The translations under genes and the position numbers were made by a program. A stretch of 21,237 bases of DNA from Polyrhizophydium stewartii (taxonomy: Eukaryota > Chytridiomycota > Chytridiomycetes > Rhizophydiales). The stretch is from NCBI GenBank assembly GCA_027604665.1, contig JADGIZ010000178.1, positions 1 to 21,237 on the forward strand. Reading direction: 5' to 3'. The notes beneath the pieces were generated by a model that was given only the letters and a program-made list of their open reading frames with translations, was not told where the DNA came from and searched no databases. How positions within the stretch are numbered: position 1 is the first letter of the stretch; the number at the start of each line of letters is the position of its first letter. Below are positions 8,900 through 19,700 of the stretch, piece by piece.

Positions 8900-9403
8900 C
8901 TGGATCCGCGAATTGCTTGCCTCCAGGAACATATGCGACAAAGCAGTCGGCACTTTTCAACCAGTCGACATGAATGCGAATTTCGCAGTAACTCGCTCGA
9001 TCATATCTCGATATCCAGAGGTGGCTCTCGGGGCTGGCCTGTCTCCAATTTTTCAGCCCAGCCCTCCGATCAATAAAATATGAAAGTGATAAGGAGAGCG
9101 CGACTTTCTTGCTTGCCTCCTCCGCCAGTGGATTGCCGATCTAGCAGCACGCTTCGTTGGATTTACTTGCTGCACCTATATCCAGCTGGCTTTGATGACT
9201 CTGATCCATCTCCGAAGCGGATAACATCGATCGCTCGGCCAGGAGACGAGAGCAGAAGCGCCTTTTGATCTTCCCGCAACTGGCAGTCGTGGCAGATCGG
9301 GCCGCGGCATCCGCGCGTGTGATATATTTTGCTTTTGCGCAGCATCGATCACGCACGCGCTGCAATCGGCATCGCCAGATCCCCGCAACGAGAGAGCTGA
9401 CAG
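8900..9403 (+). other. Spacer between the two 7TM genes
   Basis: This 504-bp region is more AT-rich than its surroundings and holds no convincing gene. AATAAA at 9072-9077 is a likely polyadenylation signal for gene A, about 173 nt after its stop. ATATATTTT at 9322-9330, about 75 bp before the gene B ATG, is a possible TATA-type element. Confidence 0.5.
9072..9077 (+). terminator. Polyadenylation signal AATAAA (7TM gene A)
   Basis: Canonical hexamer in the AT-rich spacer downstream of gene A; no other candidate is seen nearer the stop codon. Confidence 0.5.
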
Positions 9404-10807
9404 ATGTCGTCTACCACGGTTGTCGAGGACCCATCGCCACTCAACATCTTCACGATCAGCCTTGGGGTCGAGTACGCGGCGTTCACTCTCACCGTCATGG
9501 GGATGATCCTGAGCCCGGCCTTCTTTGTGTGGGCCGTCGTGCGCTACCAGCGGCGGCCGTCGGGATATATCGTTGGCCTGTCCTTCTGCGTCCTCGGCGC
9601 GCTGAGCGTGCAAATCTTTCGAATCGCGGCGGCATACGCCGGCGACAACTCCAAAACAAAGATCCTCCACACAGTGTCTGTCAACGTGTACTACGATGTT
9701 TCGCTGCTATACTCGCTCATACAGCTGTCGATCATGAGCATCTTTCTGCTTCAGCACCAGCGCCACTGGGCCGTCCGCCTCAAGATCTTCCTGACCGTCG
9801 TGTTCTGCGTCTGCTGTCCGGCTGTGCTGCTTGATGGCATCGTGTTTGACAGCACGACCGACAAGGGCTTCTGGACTCTGGTAATCCATTCTCCGGCCGC
9901 TGCTGTACTTCCCCACAACTCTGTGCTGACGGCAAACCCGCTGCATGCGATGGACCCAACCCCGCAGTGGCTCGAATTTGCGTATCTTTACCTGCTGATC
10001 CTGGTTCTGATCGACTGCGCGCAGAGCGTGCTGGCAATCGCATATCTGTCGCGCGTCGTGATCACCATTTACACCAAAAACTACGACCACAAGGGCCTGA
10101 CCGACAGCGTGCGCAGGGGCATACGCAGGAACCAGCTGCTTCTCAGCGCGATCATTGTCGGCCTCGTCGCGCTCGAGCTCGCCGTCATGTCCATGGTATT
10201 GTTTGTCGACCCGGGCAACGTCGACGCGTATACGCTGCTGCGCATCAAGTCGAGCTACAGACAGTTTGGTTTCACGCTGTCACTGCTGCATACCATGGGC
10301 GGCACATTTATTCTCGAGCGAATGCGCGACTTCAAGAAGATGGCAGAGGGATACCACATCCTGGCGCTCAGTCAGGCGTCCAACGGCGGGCTCGAGCCGT
10401 CGCGCAACCTGTGGCATCGCATAACGGACGGCATCACGGGTCGCAGAAGCCGACGCTTCTCCGAGTCGCATCCCGCGCAAGACCCGGCTCCTGGCTCGCA
10501 CGCCGTCTCGCACAGCAGGTACGAGCCGTCGCGGCCAGCGCGGCCCGTAACATCGTCCATTATGCCGAACAAGTCGGCCGCAGTAGGCGGGATGTTCTCG
10601 TATCCAGACTCGGACCACAGCACGCCTGATGGCCTCGGCGAGCGCTCATCGGCGCCATACCCCGCAGAACCAAGATTAGCCATGCAGAAGCAGGTTTTCG
10701 CACAGCAATCGACGGGAATGTCACATTTGCAACTGGACGATATCAATATCGCGGACAGTCTACCAAGCGAGCCCACTGATCACGCATCTGCGTCGCAAGA
10801 GCAATAG
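9404..10807 (+). CDS. Seven-helix, GPCR-like membrane protein B (438 aa, 2 exons)
   Basis: The exons are 9404-9880 and 9968-10807. This is a paralogue of the upstream gene, with the same order of seven hydrophobic segments, the same LLDGIVF block closing helix 4, a basic third inner loop, SYRQFGF opening helix 7 and GTFILERMRDFKK closing it. The N-terminus is about eight residues longer than in copy A. The tail is about twice as long (roughly 160 residues) and rich in Ser, His, Pro and Arg, which suggests different regulation. The single intron sits at the same codon position as in copy A, so duplication followed intron gain. Function is unknown; a surface receptor or sensor is plausible from topology. 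Confidence 0.85.
   Translation: MSSTTVVEDPSPLNIFTISLGVEYAAFTLTVMGMILSPAFFVWAVVRYQRRPSGYIVGLSFCVLGALSVQIFRIAAAYAGDNSKTKILHTVSVNVYYDVSLLYSLIQLSIMSIFLLQHQRHWAVRLKIFLTVVFCVCCPAVLLDGIVFDSTTDKGFWTLVIHSPAAAVLPHNSVLTANPLHAMDPTPQWLEFAYLYLLILVLIDCAQSVLAIAYLSRVVITIYTKNYDHKGLTDSVRRGIRRNQLLLSAIIVGLVALELAVMSMVLFVDPGNVDAYTLLRIKSSYRQFGFTLSLLHTMGGTFILERMRDFKKMAEGYHILALSQASNGGLEPSRNLWHRITDGITGRRSRRFSESHPAQDPAPGSHAVSHSRYEPSRPARPVTSSIMPNKSAAVGGMFSYPDSDHSTPDGLGERSSAPYPAEPRLAMQKQVFAQQSTGMSHLQLDDINIADSLPSEPTDHASASQEQ
9881..9967 (+). other. 87-nt stop-free intron of 7TM gene B
   Basis: Donor GTAATC, branch TGCTGACGGC at 9924-9933 and acceptor CCCGCAG, phase 0. It has 29 sense codons and no stop. Its position matches the intron of gene A exactly. 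Confidence 0.8.
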
Positions 10808-10890
10808 TCCACTGGTTTTCGCAGAGTTGCGTGTTCCTGTGCCGCGTAATACCGATAAATGCAGCGCATCAGTCCAAGTTCTATCCAACC

Positions 10891-10896
10891 TTTATT
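10891..10896 (-). terminator. Polyadenylation signal AATAAA (minus-strand gene 10916-13488)
   Basis: TTTATT on the plus strand gives AATAAA on the minus strand, 20 nt after the TAG at 10916. It lies in the 108-bp gap between convergent genes. The opposite gene has only a GATAAA variant at 10854-10859. Confidence 0.55.
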
Positions 10897-10915
10897 CTGT
10901 ACGGACTGGAAACGG

Positions 10916-13488
10916 CTACACAGACTCTGCCGAAGGCGCATGCCCCAGATGCACCGCGCCGTGGCTGTGGCCGGATGCTCGGCCTTGTTCCTGGCCGGGA
11001 TGGATGGGAGCCGCCTGCGGCGGCGGCAGCACCAGAGCCTGGCCAAGCAGATGCACATCGGGAGCTTGCTTAATCGGCACGCGGCGTTTCTTGGGCGCCA
11101 CGGCGCTTGGCTGTTTGGCCGGATCCTTTGCGACGGCCTTTCGACCGGGCTTGCTCACAGGCTTGGTCCGTGCCGAGTCCTTGCGGGCAGCCGCGCCGCG
11201 GGTGAAATGCACGGCAGCACCTTCCTCAGCAGCGTCCAGGTCGGCTCCATAGATGTACCGCTGGATGGTGGTCCGCCCCTCCCTGGGCCTCGCAAGGGCA
11301 AAGAAGCTCATCTGCCGCCATGTGCTGCAGTGTCAGCACTCTCGCTCGACCTCCTCGTCACACACGAGGCCCGCACCTTCTTGAGCATGAATCGCATCGA
11401 GATGCGCGTGTCGTGGAGCGTCGTTGTCAGGGCCTGGACGATCGCGTCGCTGGCGCCATCGATGCGCATCAGGATGCCCTGGTGCTTGTATGGCAGATGC
11501 GCGGCCATGGTGATGCTGAACGGGGCCGCGTCGCCGTGCACCTCAAAGAGAGTGTTCTTGGGCACCACCCAGCGCAAGCCGGGGCACTCTGCGAACTCAA
11601 ACAGCACATCAAAGATGCTTCTAGGCTCCCTGCTGCTGGATGTGTCGGCGCGAGCGGTGCGAGTTGCGTTGCTGTCGAGGGCAGGATCGGCGTGTGTCGG
11701 TTCTGCATGAGCGGCTGGCGTAACTTCGAATGCAGCACCTGGCGTCGACTGCGTGATCTGCGGGGTGTCGGCCGGCCGGCTTGGCGTGAGTTGGATCGCC
11801 AGAGCAGGCGTGTTCGCCGCGGCCGCCGACACCTGTGGGGTCTCTGCGTTCATGTGATGCGCCGATCCGAACGGTGTCCGATTAAGCGTCTCGCTGATAG
11901 AGCATGCCGATGCCTTACTGTCGTTCTGGCAGGACAAAGTTCCGTACTGCGACTGCCAGCTGTGCTGGCGTGGATCTGTGCCAGTCAGCGAGCCGAACGT
12001 TGACGGTGCGCGGACGTATTCGTTTGGCGCAAAGTGGTACGGATGCATACTGCGCGGATCGAGCGTGCCAGGATGCACATGGCTGGCGTGGTGCTGTTGA
12101 TGTGTATAGTCGCCTTCGTGCGCGTGTCCGTAGAACCCAGCGTGATCGTGGTCGTATGCGCGCTGGTATGGCGGGATGGCGGCTCGAGGAAGAGCAGAGG
12201 CAGCCGATGAGTGCGCATAGCTTGCGGAGCCATTGCAAGTGCCAAAGTGCTGTTGCTGATGCTGCCGATGAGGCGGCGGCGGTCCATACTCGGTGTTGTG
12301 TCTGTTGTACCTGGCGTAGAGCATGTGGTGGGGCAGCGGCGCAGGACCCATCGAGAACATCGAGCCCGAGTACGCCGAAATGGACTGCTGCGGCATGGAC
12401 GGTGGCGGCGGTGGGTGGAACCTAACAGGCGTTGCTGCGTGCTGGGTGATGTCGCCCGGGGCGACGCAGCCAGGGACAGATACAAGGCCGAGCCCGCGCG
12501 GGATGCCGTCAAAGTGATGCTGCGCGGCCGACATCTCGGGAGGCATGTAGCGCCGCATGCCCTCGCTTGCCATGGGCGGTGCCATCGGCGGCGTGTGCGT
12601 GAGCACGGGAGTACCGACGGTCTTGCTGTCGACGAGGCCCGCCAGATCGCCGTGGCCGAGCAGACCCATGGACGATGGGCCGTGCGCCATCATGAGCGAG
12701 TGAATGCCCGCCGCGGTGTCCGAGCCAGCGAGGGTGCCGATAGGCGGCCCGAGCTCGGCATCACCGCCAAAGAGGCGCAACCCAGAAGGCGCATACTCTT
12801 GGTCGAACAGGTCGTATGCGGGGCTGGCTGCTCGCGTGCCTCGCACTGACGACGGGCTCTGGTCGCGGACGACGAGGCGACGGCGGGCGAGATCCAGTCC
12901 AGGCCCAACCTCCATATCGGGATCGCACGCCTGTGATGCTTCGTGTGGTGCCACAGCCACGCCGTCGCCTCCGTCTCCGTGCCCGCGGTCGTTGCTCTTG
13001 TCGTCGGCATCCTCGCGGCCGCGCTTCTTGCGCGGCTCGGACACGAAGGCGGCGCGGTAAAACGTGGTGTTGTAGAAGATGTGGGGCCCAATGACGAGCG
13101 TCGCCACGCCGAGCGTCTCGACGCTGGTCATGCTTCTTCGCGGCTCGCCGTCATCGCGGTGTCCTGCGGTGCCGCCTCCTTGGGCCGCGGCCACGGCCGT
13201 CCGTGCGCCGACGGCGCGCGCGTGTTGTCCCGTCGTCTGCTCGTCGCGATCCGGCCCATTGTTGTTGTGCTGGCTGCATCGCGCAGCGTCTGGAACCGAG
13301 CCGCACGCAGATGCGGCGGAAGGGCCTGCATTCTCGCCGCCTGCATGGCCACCGCCTCCGCCTGCGCCGATGCGCGCCGCCTCGTGCGGGAACGGCGTCA
13401 GGCAGCGCGAAAAGGCCGTCGACATCCACGACCGCCGCGACAGCTGCAGCCGCTCGAGCATGCCCGAGTCCGCGACGCGTTTCGCCAT
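10916..13488 (-). CDS. Hypothetical large low-complexity protein (835 aa, 2 exons)
   Basis: The exons on the minus strand are 13488-11377 and 11311-10916. The 65-nt phase-0 intron has donor GTGCGG, branch TGCTGACACT and acceptor GGCGGCAG. The start is the first plausible in-frame ATG (MAKRVADSG); the frame stays open further upstream without an ATG. After a Gly/Ala/Asn-rich N-terminus there is a folded-looking segment around TLGVATLVIGPHIFYNTTFY, then EPRKKRGRED, a likely nuclear localisation signal. The middle is Pro/His/Gln-rich, including a patch at about 443-474 with nine histidines. A second ordered stretch spans the intron: LRWVVPKNTLFEV, PYKHQGILMRIDGAS, ISMRFMLKK, then TTIQRYIYGADLD. 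The C-terminus is Lys/Ala/Pro-rich. I do not recognise the family; a nuclear regulator is a guess from composition. Confidence 0.75.
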
Positions 13489-13751
13489 CGAGTTGGACGG
13501 AGAAGCGCACACAACGCGGCAGAGTTTGACTTGATGGATCCGACGCGCAGGACAAGGCCAGGCTCGCCGCGTATCCGCATATGACGACGCACCTTTCCTT
13601 CCGCACACTGGAACCCGCGCATTCTGACTTCAGCCATACCCGCGCAAAGAGTGATTATATTTCGGAACGACGGGCGGCAGCTGGTTCGAGGAGTTTGGGA
13701 TAGAGCGGGAAGGAAGGTTCGCCATGATCGATAGCATTAGAGGAGCGGAGA
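13489..13751. other. Spacer between cyclase 3' end and the downstream gene
   Basis: About 263 bp hold the cyclase 3' UTR and the promoter of the next minus-strand gene. No AATAAA is visible on the minus strand and no gene-like frame is seen. Confidence 0.45.
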
Positions 13752-16700
13752 TCACGCATCGTTTTGGAGAAGCCCGGAAGTGCTCGGACGCCGCCGCACG
13801 TTGAGGCTGGGCACCACGAGACCGTCGCCACCAGAGAGGACGCGCATGCTCGGCGCACGGCGAGCCGAGAGTGTGTGCGCCGACGCGCCAAGTAAGGACG
13901 GCGACGCCTGTGCGGAGCTCTGAGCCGACGGCTGAATGCCTTGGGCCTGCGCCTGCAGCGGCCGCGCCATGCCCGGGATGCCATTGATGGTGGTCATGCT
14001 CATCGTGCCGGCGGCCGCGATCGCGCTCGGATGCGCGGACATGCTGCTGTTGAGCGCATCGCGCGACTCGCGGCTGAGCTTGCGTGTTCCCCCGGATGCG
14101 CCACGTAATGCCTGCATCGACCCCGCGCGCGCGCCGGCGAGCAGCGTCGGGCTGCGCGAGCCGGCCGCGTCGTCGCCGATGGGCCGCAGGCCTTGAGGCC
14201 CAACCATGCTGGCGCTGAGATCGGCGGCAGCGGGCAGCGAGGGCGTGAACGGCCCGCGACGCGGTGTGGTGGTGAGCTGGTGCATGCTCGACGAGACGAT
14301 GCCGAGGCCCACTGCGGTCGTGTTCCTGGCGAGCTGGTCCGGCTGCGTGGTCTGAGAGAGCATCTGCATCGATCGCCGGCGCACGTGTGCTTGCGCAGCG
14401 ACGCTGGTCATGGACGACGTCTTGCGCGGCTGGCGTGCAACCGACTGCGCGAGATCCGGAGTGCCCTGGTCCTGGGTCTCGCTGGGACCCGAGATGTGTG
14501 ACTGGTCCGACGAAGTTGAGTTGCGCTCTGGCGCCACAAGCGAGTTTCGCCCCGCGGGCTCCGCATCTGATGTCGACTTGGACGCATCGATCCCGGGCTC
14601 CTGATCCAGACCAAACTTGACGCTGTTGAGCGAGCACGAGAACATATCCAGCGGCGTTGCGGGCATAAGCGACAGCGTGGGCGTCTCCTTGGCAGCAGAA
14701 TCGGGCTCTGGCGCGCTGAGCGACGGCACGGCGACTGGGTTCGTCGCAATCGCCAGGCCAGCATTCTTTGGAGCAGGAACGAGTCGCTTTCCTGCATGCG
14801 CCGGCATAACCTCGTCCAAGCTCTGCGAGCCGGCGTCAGGGATCGGTTCTAGGACCGCGACTCCGGATGCTGGCCCGCCTATGCGTGAGCGAAATCTGGA
14901 TTGATTGTCCTGCGCCTGCGTCCCAGCGTCGCCGCTGCCGACACTGCCAGCCGAATCGATCTCGGATGAGGCACTTGATCCACCAGACGACGAGCGCCGG
15001 GTTGAGTCGCCGATCTGTGGTGGCTGAGGCTGATGTGGCTGCGGCACACGCAGATTGCCTGTTGATGCTGCAGTCATCTCGTTTGCGACCAGCCGCTCGA
15101 AAACGTCGTCCGGTGCCAGCTCGAGGATGTACGATTCGGTCACCGCAGGCGTCACGCGGTCATGCAGCGTGGTCACAAACGCCTCGTCCTCGATAATCAG
15201 ACTGCGCGTGCTCGGCGAGATGCAGACCTTGCCCGGCGGCGCGACTTCCTGCAGCCGCTCGGCGAGATCGACCGTGTCGCCGAGTACGTTGTACCGGAAG
15301 TTCTTTGGCCCGCCCATGATCGCGGCGTAGCACGAGCCTGGCGCACGCCAACAGCATTGTCAGCGCGTGTGCTTATGATCAAGAAAGAGCCAGCCGGGCG
15401 GCCGCGAGTTTTTAGCAAGGCACAGCGCAGAATGTGTCTCACCCGAGTTGACGCCGATGCGGATCGAGACGCGCGACGGAAAGTTGTTGATGACAAACGA
15501 GAGGCTGTTGAATGTTTGCTCGACATATGCCTGCATCTGAAGAGCAACCATGCACATCAGCGCCGCGCCGAGGGACGGGTCCAGATCGTTCTTGAACGAC
15601 GAGCAGGCGACATAGGCGTCTCCGATGGTCGTGATCTGCAAATGAAGCGGAACGAGAAGGCTGTCAGCAGCAATATTGATGTGGTTTCCCTGTTGACTGT
15701 CGGCGGGGAAGCCGTTGGCCCCACAAGGCTTTGGCAGTGCGCACCTTCTCGACATGGTATTCGTCCGTGACGCTGTCGAAAAAGGTGAAGAGCGTGTTGA
15801 GCATCTCGACAATGATGATGGGCTCCTTGTCGCCCGACATGACCGTGAAGCTGTCGGATCATACAGTCAGCAGCCGACATGAGTCTCTGTTGCGTTTGTG
15901 TGCAGGAAAATCGATGCCGAGCAAATCGGCGGGCCTTACCTGACAATGTCGAGAAAGAGCACCGAGATCGACTCGAGCTCCTCGTACACGATCGATGTGG
16001 GCTCGTCGACGAGCCGCGTGATGACAGTCTCTGGAAGCACAATGTGCAGCAGCTTGGAGCATTTTTCGATTTCCTCCCAAAGCAGATCCGACTGGGTCTC
16101 CATGATGACGTCGAGCAGGTACTCGATCCGCGTGGCGCGCATAGATCGTATGAGGCAGATATACAGAATGCCGCTCATAAAGACGACCGTGGCGGTGATG
16201 TGGCCCGTGGTCTGGCCAAGCAGGTGCTGCATCACAAGCAGGGTGATTCCAAGCAGCGCCGCGGCACGAGTCTTGAAGTGGAACGGCATGCCTTGCATGC
16301 GGAGGATCGAGTACGCCGCAAGCTGCGGGACGGTGCCGCCGGTCATGAACTCGTACTCTGCGAGGCCAATCATGGGCAGCGTGACCGCGATGGCGCAGAC
16401 GGCGATGGTGACGACGAGCACGATAAAGTGGAAGAAGCGCACGTGGAAGGCCGTGAGGGGGTTCTCGACCTCGCGGGCCCACAGCGCCATGAGGACGGAC
16501 CCGACGGCGACGAGTGCGGTCACGCCCAGGCACCCGACCAGAATTGCAAATGCTACCGGTGACGAGAGGAGGTTGCCTCCAGACTTCACATACAGACTGA
16601 CGCCGCCGAGGGCAACGAGCAGCACCTGGAGGATCAGGATGCCGGCGACGCTGTGCATGTACACCTTCCATGTGGCCGTGACAAAGTCGCAGATGAACTG

Positions 16701-19700
16701 CTCCTCGAGCGCGTTGTTGAGAAACTGCAGCGTGTGCATGTTCATCTCGGTGTAAATGACCTTCATGTACCGGCGCATCGTGTCCTCGGCGTTGCCGGAC
16801 CCGCCGAGCTCCTCGACCTTTTCGCACATGCGCATGACAACGTCCGTGACGACCTCGCGCGCCTCGATGCTCGTTTGCATCAGCTGCGCGTCCTCGCGCG
16901 CTGTGAGCTGGCGCTTGAGCGCCGACCCGCTCGGCGCGTCGTCGTTGTCGGCGTTGTCGTTGTCGATGGTTGCACTGGCTGCTCGCACACCGCCCTGCGG
17001 AGCAACGCGCGATGCGCGCATGGTCGACGCGCGCACGACGGACTTGAGCCGCTTGGGCACCGAGTCGCCGATGCTTCCGTATGCGTCGCTGAGCAGGCCG
17101 TCCGAGTTCGAGTCCGAGTCCGAGTCGAACGAGTTCTTTGTCTCGGGCTTTTTCGAGCTTGCAGCGGCCGAGCCAGATGCGGCGCGGGTGTCTGGGGCGA
17201 ATGCGACCGAGGGCTGTGCGCTGGCGGCCTTGCTCGGACTACTCTCGCCGCGGTCGTCCGCCTCTTCATCCTCGTTCTCTGAGTCCTCCATGATCACGGC
17301 GCGCTTGGTCTTGCGATGCAGCCCAAATCCCTTGGCAGAGAAGATGCTGCCTCGGCGCGGCTCTGGCTGCCTGCTCGCTTGGGAGACATCCCCATTGCCG
17401 CCGCCACCGCTGGGCTCGTCCGGCTTGTTGAAGAAGTGGATCTGGTTGATAGAGAACCCACGCGACCGCCGCCGCTCGGACGAGCGGCCAATGGTGCTCC
17501 GCGGCGAGACCACCGCCGAGAGCGCATTTGAGTGTGTGATATGGCCCAGTACGTCGTGCGGCATGTTGTTGAGGCTTGGACTGAAGTGCAGTCCAGACGC
17601 TGAGTGCGTCAGCCCGCTCTGCTCCAGATGTGCGTGCGACCCGGTGTGGCTGCCTCCCGCGGCGGCGTTGACGCTCTTGCGGCGCGAGTCGGGGATGGCC
17701 GTACTGCTCAGTCGGCCCGAGTGCTTGCCATGCGTGCCGCTGTTGTTGAGCTCACCCTCCTGCCCGCCTTCTTCGTCGCACTCGGGCATGTTGTCGAGCT
17801 CGGCGAATCGCGGCGCAGACGATCCGTCGGATGCAGGCGGGTTGCCGGTTGATGATGGGCCGCCGTCGGTGTGCGCCGCACTGGCGTTGTGCCTCGTGGC
17901 GAGCAGCAGCGACTTTAAGTCGGTGCCAGACTGCGATCCGTGCAGGCGGTTGGACTGTGGAGCGCCGAGCGCCTGTTGCTGCGGTGCCGTGTGAGCTGGC
18001 GGAGCGGCGCCACCGGGCCGGTCGTATCTGCTCATGCTGCGTGCGATCACAGTGGTCACGAGCATGCTGAAGCGCTTGCGGTTGTTGTAGGCCGCGTTGG
18101 CCTGCGCGGTGGCGTTGGCACCGCCATAGACTGGAAGTGTAGTGAGATTGTTGCGGCTGCCGTTCCGGCTGGTGACATCATCGACCTGCGTTGGCGGCGA
18201 TGCCGTGCTTCCTCGCCGGGACGAGCTGTCGATCACGAGCCGTGACAGGTCGCCGTCGCGCACGACCGATGGCCGCTGCATGGAGTGTGTCAGCAACAGG
18301 TCGCGTGGACAGAGATCACAGCTTATGCAACATGCCATTGCTGTTGGGCTTGGTGGCTCCAGGCTCTCGCGGCTGCCGAGGCGGGCAGCGACGTCGGCGA
18401 GATGCTTGGCGAGGGATCCCTGAGGCGCAATCAGCTTGGAGGTGGGCACGCGCATCAAGTGCGAGCTCGGCGAACGGTCGTGCAGCGTTGGGATACCCGG
18501 TCCTCCGCCGAAAGCCGCGGCAGCCGGACCAGAAATGCCCGCGCTTAACGGCTGCGGCGGCTTGGTGGCCGCAGGTGCAAGCGGGTTGTCGCGAATGATC
18601 TTGGCGAGGTTGACCCGCTTCCACTTGCTCGAGAGCCCGCCGCCGCCCTTTCCTTGGATACCGGCAGGGGCATCAGTCGTGCTGGTGCGCTCGCCGACCC
18701 GGTTGGTGACGTTGAAGAGCACAACCTTGCCCTTTCCTTTAACAAAGACGAGGCCGAGGCTCTCTGAATCGAATTCGGCACTGATGCCCTGCGAGACGAC
18801 ATCTGACACAATGATTTGGTTCTGGGCCGCGATGCCCAAGTGGCGGCTGGCCATGTTGACAACGTCGCCGTAGATCTCATAGACAAACTTTTTCTTTCCG
18901 ACGATGCAGGCCACAAGCGGGCCGACGGCGATGCCGAACCCGAGCTGGAAGTCGACGCGCTTGGTGATGCCTGCATCGACGACAACGTCGCGCGGTGCAC
19001 GGTAATGTGTCTTGAGCGCGAGCGCCATCTCGATCATTTGTGTCATGTGCTTGGACGATCCGCCCAGGCCGCCGACAATCAGAAACTTGTACGAGATGGT
19101 CTGCACGAGAGTATGTGCGCGTCAGCGCGGGATCGGTGCGTGGATGCTGCGCAAGCTTGAGCATCAACGGAGGCGAACCTTGATTTTCTCGAGCGATTCG
19201 TATGCGCCAATGGACTCGTCGATGTACTCAAAGAGGCTGTTGATGATGACGATGGTGTGCTTCATGGAGCCAACGCTCTCGGCAATGTCTTTGAAGTTTT
19301 TGAGCTCGCCGAACATGACGGTTGCTGCATGCCAACCAGAGAGTGTCAGCATGTTACGCTTAGCTGAAAGTGCCAGCTTCACGCGCACTATCGCGAGGCT
19401 CTCACCGCTCTCGTGGCGATGCGCGATGAGATCAAAGTTGACCTGGCCCTTGAGCTTTGTGATGATGGACTTTGGCAGGCAGACGGACAAGAGGTAATCT
19501 GCCTTGGCGCGCTCGGCTGTGTTCTCGCGCAACTGAGCATCGACAAACTGGCGCTTGAGGAACCTGCGCCGTGCACTGCATGTGAGCGCGTGTACTCGCA
19601 CAGCGACCCGGTGCAGCGGGCTCACCCTATCCGGCGGATGCGGTCGTTTGAGAAGGAGACGTTGTGCATGAGTGCGGTGATGGCCAGCATGGGGATAATG

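Noticed and set aside
7733..10807. Microbial or animal-type rhodopsin for the 7TM pair
   Set aside because: There is no lysine in helix 7 to bind retinal and no opsin signature.
16756..17994. A 412-codon plus-strand frame within the cyclase gene
   Set aside because: It is a Ser/Cys-rich shadow of the disordered linker; the minus strand is continuous with both catalytic domains.
15936..19106. Treating the 1,056-codon frame as a separate gene
   Set aside because: It begins inside C1 after EKIK and ends inside the C2 metal motif; splice sites on both sides rebuild the domains in frame.
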